This document shows positions 6,781-9,151 of a DNA stretch of 9,151 bases, in pieces (the first letter of the stretch is position 1; the number at the start of each line of letters is the position of its first letter). The stretch is from JANWYU01 sp964655485 (GTDB lineage: Bacteria; Bdellovibrionota; Bdellovibrionia; Bdellovibrionales; Bdellovibrionaceae). The stretch is from NCBI GenBank assembly GCA_964655485.1, contig CAZZMS010000164.1, forward strand, positions 1 to 9,151. The letters are read 5' to 3'. A program made the position numbers and the translations under genes. Below the pieces are notes generated by a model, which saw only the letters and a program-made list of their open reading frames with translations, did not search any database and was not told where the DNA came from.

Positions 6781-7881
6781 ATGTCCATACTTGAAGACCA
6801 CAAACGCTTTCGAGACATCGTTAAGGGTAAGGTGCGAGACAACTTAAAAAAGTATGTCTCGCAAGGCGAGCTTATTGGTCGCAGGGAAAAAGATCTAGTG
6901 AAAATCCCCGTGCCACAAATTGATATTCCCAATTTTCGCTACGGTCCCAAGCAACAAGGCGGTGTTGGTCAAGGATCTGGCCAACCTGGAGATGGTTTGG
7001 GCGATGGGTCATCGGGTAGCTCCTCGGGAGAGGCGGGGAATAGTCCAGGAGAGCACGCCCTAGAGGTAGATCTAAGCATTGAGGAATTAGCAGATATTTT
7101 GGGCGAGGCTCTCGAGTTACCCAAAATACAACCCAAAGGTAACAAACAAATTGAAACTACCAGCGTTAAATACTCAGGACTGGCTCCCGTTGGACCTGAA
7201 GGGTTGAGACATTTTAAGTCCGTCTACAAACGTGCCTTAAAACGACAGATCGCCTTGGGCACCTACTCGCCGGATAACCCTAAAATTATTCCCATCCGTC
7301 AGGACTTTAGGTACCGCACCTTCAAAACGATCGTGAAGCCTCAGACTAAAGCGGTCATTATCTATATGATGGATGTCTCCGGCTCGATGGGAGACGAGCA
7401 AAAAGAAATCGTAAGACTTGAAAGCTTTTGGATCAATGCTTGGCTGAAAAAACATTACAAAGGACTTGAAACCCGCTTTATCATTCATGATGCTGTAGCC
7501 AAGGAAGTTGATGAGGATACCTTCTTTCGCACGAGCGAATCAGGGGGGACTCTCATCAGCTCAGCTTATAAACTTTGTCAAAAAATCATCGAAACCGATT
7601 ATCCCTCGAGTGAGTGGAATATCTATCCTTTTCATTTTTCTGACGGGGATAACTGGAGCTCCGACGATACTAAGCTGTGTGTCGATATGATAAAAAATTT
7701 TTTCATACCGAACACGAACGTGTTTTGTTACGGGCAGGTGGAAAGTCGCTATGGTAGCGGCCAATTTTTGAAGGATTTACGTAAAGAGTTCGAGGGGAAT
7801 GACTCGGTCATCTTAAGCTCCATTGCCAGTCGCGATCGAATCTTAGATTCGATCAAAGACTTTCTAGGGAAGGGAAAGTAA
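6781..7881 (+). CDS. yeaH: YeaH/YhbH family protein (DUF444, vWA-like)
   Basis: This UPF0229/DUF444 protein is the standard partner of PrkA. Its molecular role is unknown, although it is required for sporulation in some spore formers and linked to stress responses in enterobacteria. It has 366 residues from the ATG at 6781; a GTG at 6775 overlapping the prkA stop would add two. Neither start has a close ribosome site, so translational coupling to prkA is likely. Visible parts are a basic helical N-terminus (HKRFRDIVKGKVRDNLKKY), a Gly/Ser-rich flexible segment (about 57-90), and a von Willebrand A-like domain. The latter has the metal-site motif DVSGS (198-202), SGGTLISSA (254-262) and the hallmark NIYPFHFSDGDNW (280-292). 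The length and the FHFSDGDN and CYGQVE wording resemble Bacillus YhbH more than the longer E. coli YeaH, which has an insertion before the vWA domain. Confidence 0.93.
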   Translation: MSILEDHKRFRDIVKGKVRDNLKKYVSQGELIGRREKDLVKIPVPQIDIPNFRYGPKQQGGVGQGSGQPGDGLGDGSSGSSSGEAGNSPGEHALEVDLSIEELADILGEALELPKIQPKGNKQIETTSVKYSGLAPVGPEGLRHFKSVYKRALKRQIALGTYSPDNPKIIPIRQDFRYRTFKTIVKPQTKAVIIYMMDVSGSMGDEQKEIVRLESFWINAWLKKHYKGLETRFIIHDAVAKEVDEDTFFRTSESGGTLISSAYKLCQKIIETDYPSSEWNIYPFHFSDGDNWSSDDTKLCVDMIKNFFIPNTNVFCYGQVESRYGSGQFLKDLRKEFEGNDSVILSSIASRDRILDSIKDFLGKGK

Positions 7882-7882
7882 T

Positions 7883-9151
7883 ATGGCGAATTTGACCCCC
7901 GAGCTTGAGATGTGGCGAAAAAAAATTGAAGAGGTTGCTCGCGATCTTGGGCTAGATTTCTTTGAAACTATCTTCGAGCTCATATCCTACGATCAAATCA
8001 ATGAATTTGCGGCCAAAGGGGGATTCCCAGTGCGTTACCCACATTGGCGATTTGGCATGGAATATGAGCAACTTTCTAAATCTTACGAGTATGGGCTATC
8101 TAAAATATACGAAATGGTGATCAATACCGATCCTTGTTATGCCTACTTGATGGAAGGCAATCAGCTGATGGATCAAAAATTAGTCATGGCCCACGTGTAC
8201 GGCCATTGTGATTTTTTTAAAAACAATATTTGGTTCTCAAAAACTGACCGCAAAATGATGGATACTATGGCCAACCATGCGGTTCGCATTCGCCGATATA
8301 TAGATCGCTACGGCTACGACCATGTGGAACGTTTTATTGATATGGCCCTCTCTCTGGAGAACCTGATTGATAGACATTCTGTGTACGTGGACTCTAAGAA
8401 AACGAAAGACAAAGCCTCGGATTCTTCCAAGCCAGAGCCCAATCCTCTGGGACTCTTGCGCTACGAACGAGAGTATATGCGGGATTACATCAACCCTCCA
8501 GAGTTCATCGAAGCTCAGCGCAAAAAAAGAGAACAAGAGCTGGAAATGCAAAGACGGAAGTTTCCCGTCAAACCAGAACAAGATGTTTTAAAATTTCTCA
8601 TTGATTACGCGCCTTTGGACGAATGGCAAAAAGACATCCTGTCTATTGTACGTGATGAGGCTTACTATTTCGCGCCACAAGGTATGACCAAAACGATGAA
8701 TGAGGGCTGGGCCTCCTATTGGCACTCTAAGATCATGACTGAACATATCCTCGCTGATGATGAGATTATTGATTTCGCAGATCATCACTCAGGAGTGATG
8801 GCCATGAGCCCGACCAGATACAATCCTTACAAGGTTGGGATTGAACTCATGCGTGATATTGAAGACCGGTGGAATAAAGGGCGTTTTGGTCGGGAATGGG
8901 AAGAATGTGACGATATCCGAGAAAAGCAACACTGGGATAAAAAACTAGGATTAGGAAGACAAAAAATATTTGAAGTGCGCAAGATCTACAACGATCTGGG
9001 GTTCATCGATACCTTTTTGACCAAAGAGTTTGTGGTAGAGTCGAAGCTTTTTGTGTACGATGAGATCGAGGAAGATGGCGAGACGTTTTACCAGATCATC
9101 AGCCGGGAATTTCCGCGAGTGAAGCAGACGCTGCTAAACCAATTGACGAAT
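7883..9151 (+). CDS. spoVR: SpoVR family protein, 3' end beyond window
   Basis: SpoVR/YcgB proteins are needed for normal spore cortex in Bacillus and occur in many non-sporulating bacteria beside prkA and yeaH. Their biochemical activity is unknown. The frame opens at ATG 7883, two bases after the last base of the yeaH stop, with AGGGAAAG (7871-7878) as ribosome site. It stays open for all 423 codons to the window edge, so perhaps 50-90 residues are missing given the usual 470-510. Family signatures are FPVRYPHWRFGMEYE (48-62), DPCYAYLMEGN (83-93), MAHVYGHCDFFKNN (102-115), DEAYYFAPQGMTKTMNEGWA (258-277), FADHHSGVM (298-306) and NPYKVGIELMRDIEDRW (314-330). H104 and H108 plus E274 and nearby histidines look like a possible metal site. 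A charged linker (about 170-188) sits between the first two conserved blocks. Eight consecutive A residues occur at codons 12-15. Confidence 0.96.
   Translation, partial: MANLTPELEMWRKKIEEVARDLGLDFFETIFELISYDQINEFAAKGGFPVRYPHWRFGMEYEQLSKSYEYGLSKIYEMVINTDPCYAYLMEGNQLMDQKLVMAHVYGHCDFFKNNIWFSKTDRKMMDTMANHAVRIRRYIDRYGYDHVERFIDMALSLENLIDRHSVYVDSKKTKDKASDSSKPEPNPLGLLRYEREYMRDYINPPEFIEAQRKKREQELEMQRRKFPVKPEQDVLKFLIDYAPLDEWQKDILSIVRDEAYYFAPQGMTKTMNEGWASYWHSKIMTEHILADDEIIDFADHHSGVMAMSPTRYNPYKVGIELMRDIEDRWNKGRFGREWEECDDIREKQHWDKKLGLGRQKIFEVRKIYNDLGFIDTFLTKEFVVESKLFVYDEIEEDGETFYQIISREFPRVKQTLLNQLTN

Noticed and set aside
8237..8581. Minus-strand open frame of 114 codons inside spoVR
   Set aside because: It is antisense to conserved SpoVR coding sequence; its Phe/His-rich translation is what the complement of that sequence gives.

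Overview
The window carries two divergently transcribed gene blocks from a Gram-negative bacterium of intermediate GC content. The mix of a chemosensory cassette and a PrkA / YeaH-YhbH / SpoVR triad fits a motile, probably non-sporulating proteobacterial lineage. My best guess is a Bdellovibrio-like or other former-deltaproteobacterial organism, but that is inferred from gene content and feel of the sequence and is not proven.

Layout, left to right. (1) 2-391 (+) is the 3' end of an unrecognised gene that enters from outside the window. (2) 392-703 is a gene-free gap between two converging transcripts. It holds a roughly 117-bp imperfect palindrome (419-535) that folds into a long bulged stem with a branched head. 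(3) 4494-704 (-) is a compact operon cheA-cheR-cheB. The genes are 8-9 bp apart and the Shine-Dalgarno of cheR overlaps the stop of cheA. (4) 4495-4693 is a divergent control region of about 200 bp. It has a sigma-28-like promoter candidate facing cheA, a weak sigma-70-like candidate facing prkA, and small inverted repeats between them. (5) 4694-9151 (+) is prkA, yeaH/yhbH and spoVR, practically without gaps; spoVR runs off the right edge after 423 codons.

How the genes work together. CheA is the histidine kinase, CheR the receptor methyltransferase and CheB the phosphorylation-controlled methylesterase of one chemosensory pathway. CheW, the receptors and a stand-alone CheY are not in the window, so they must be encoded elsewhere. 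PrkA (AAA+ kinase/protease-type protein), YeaH/YhbH (von Willebrand A-like protein) and SpoVR are the conserved triad seen in spore formers and, in non-spore formers, in stationary-phase and stress adaptation. Their biochemical linkage is still poorly understood, which makes this the most interesting coding part of the window.

No tRNA, rRNA, CRISPR array, transposase or phage gene was seen.
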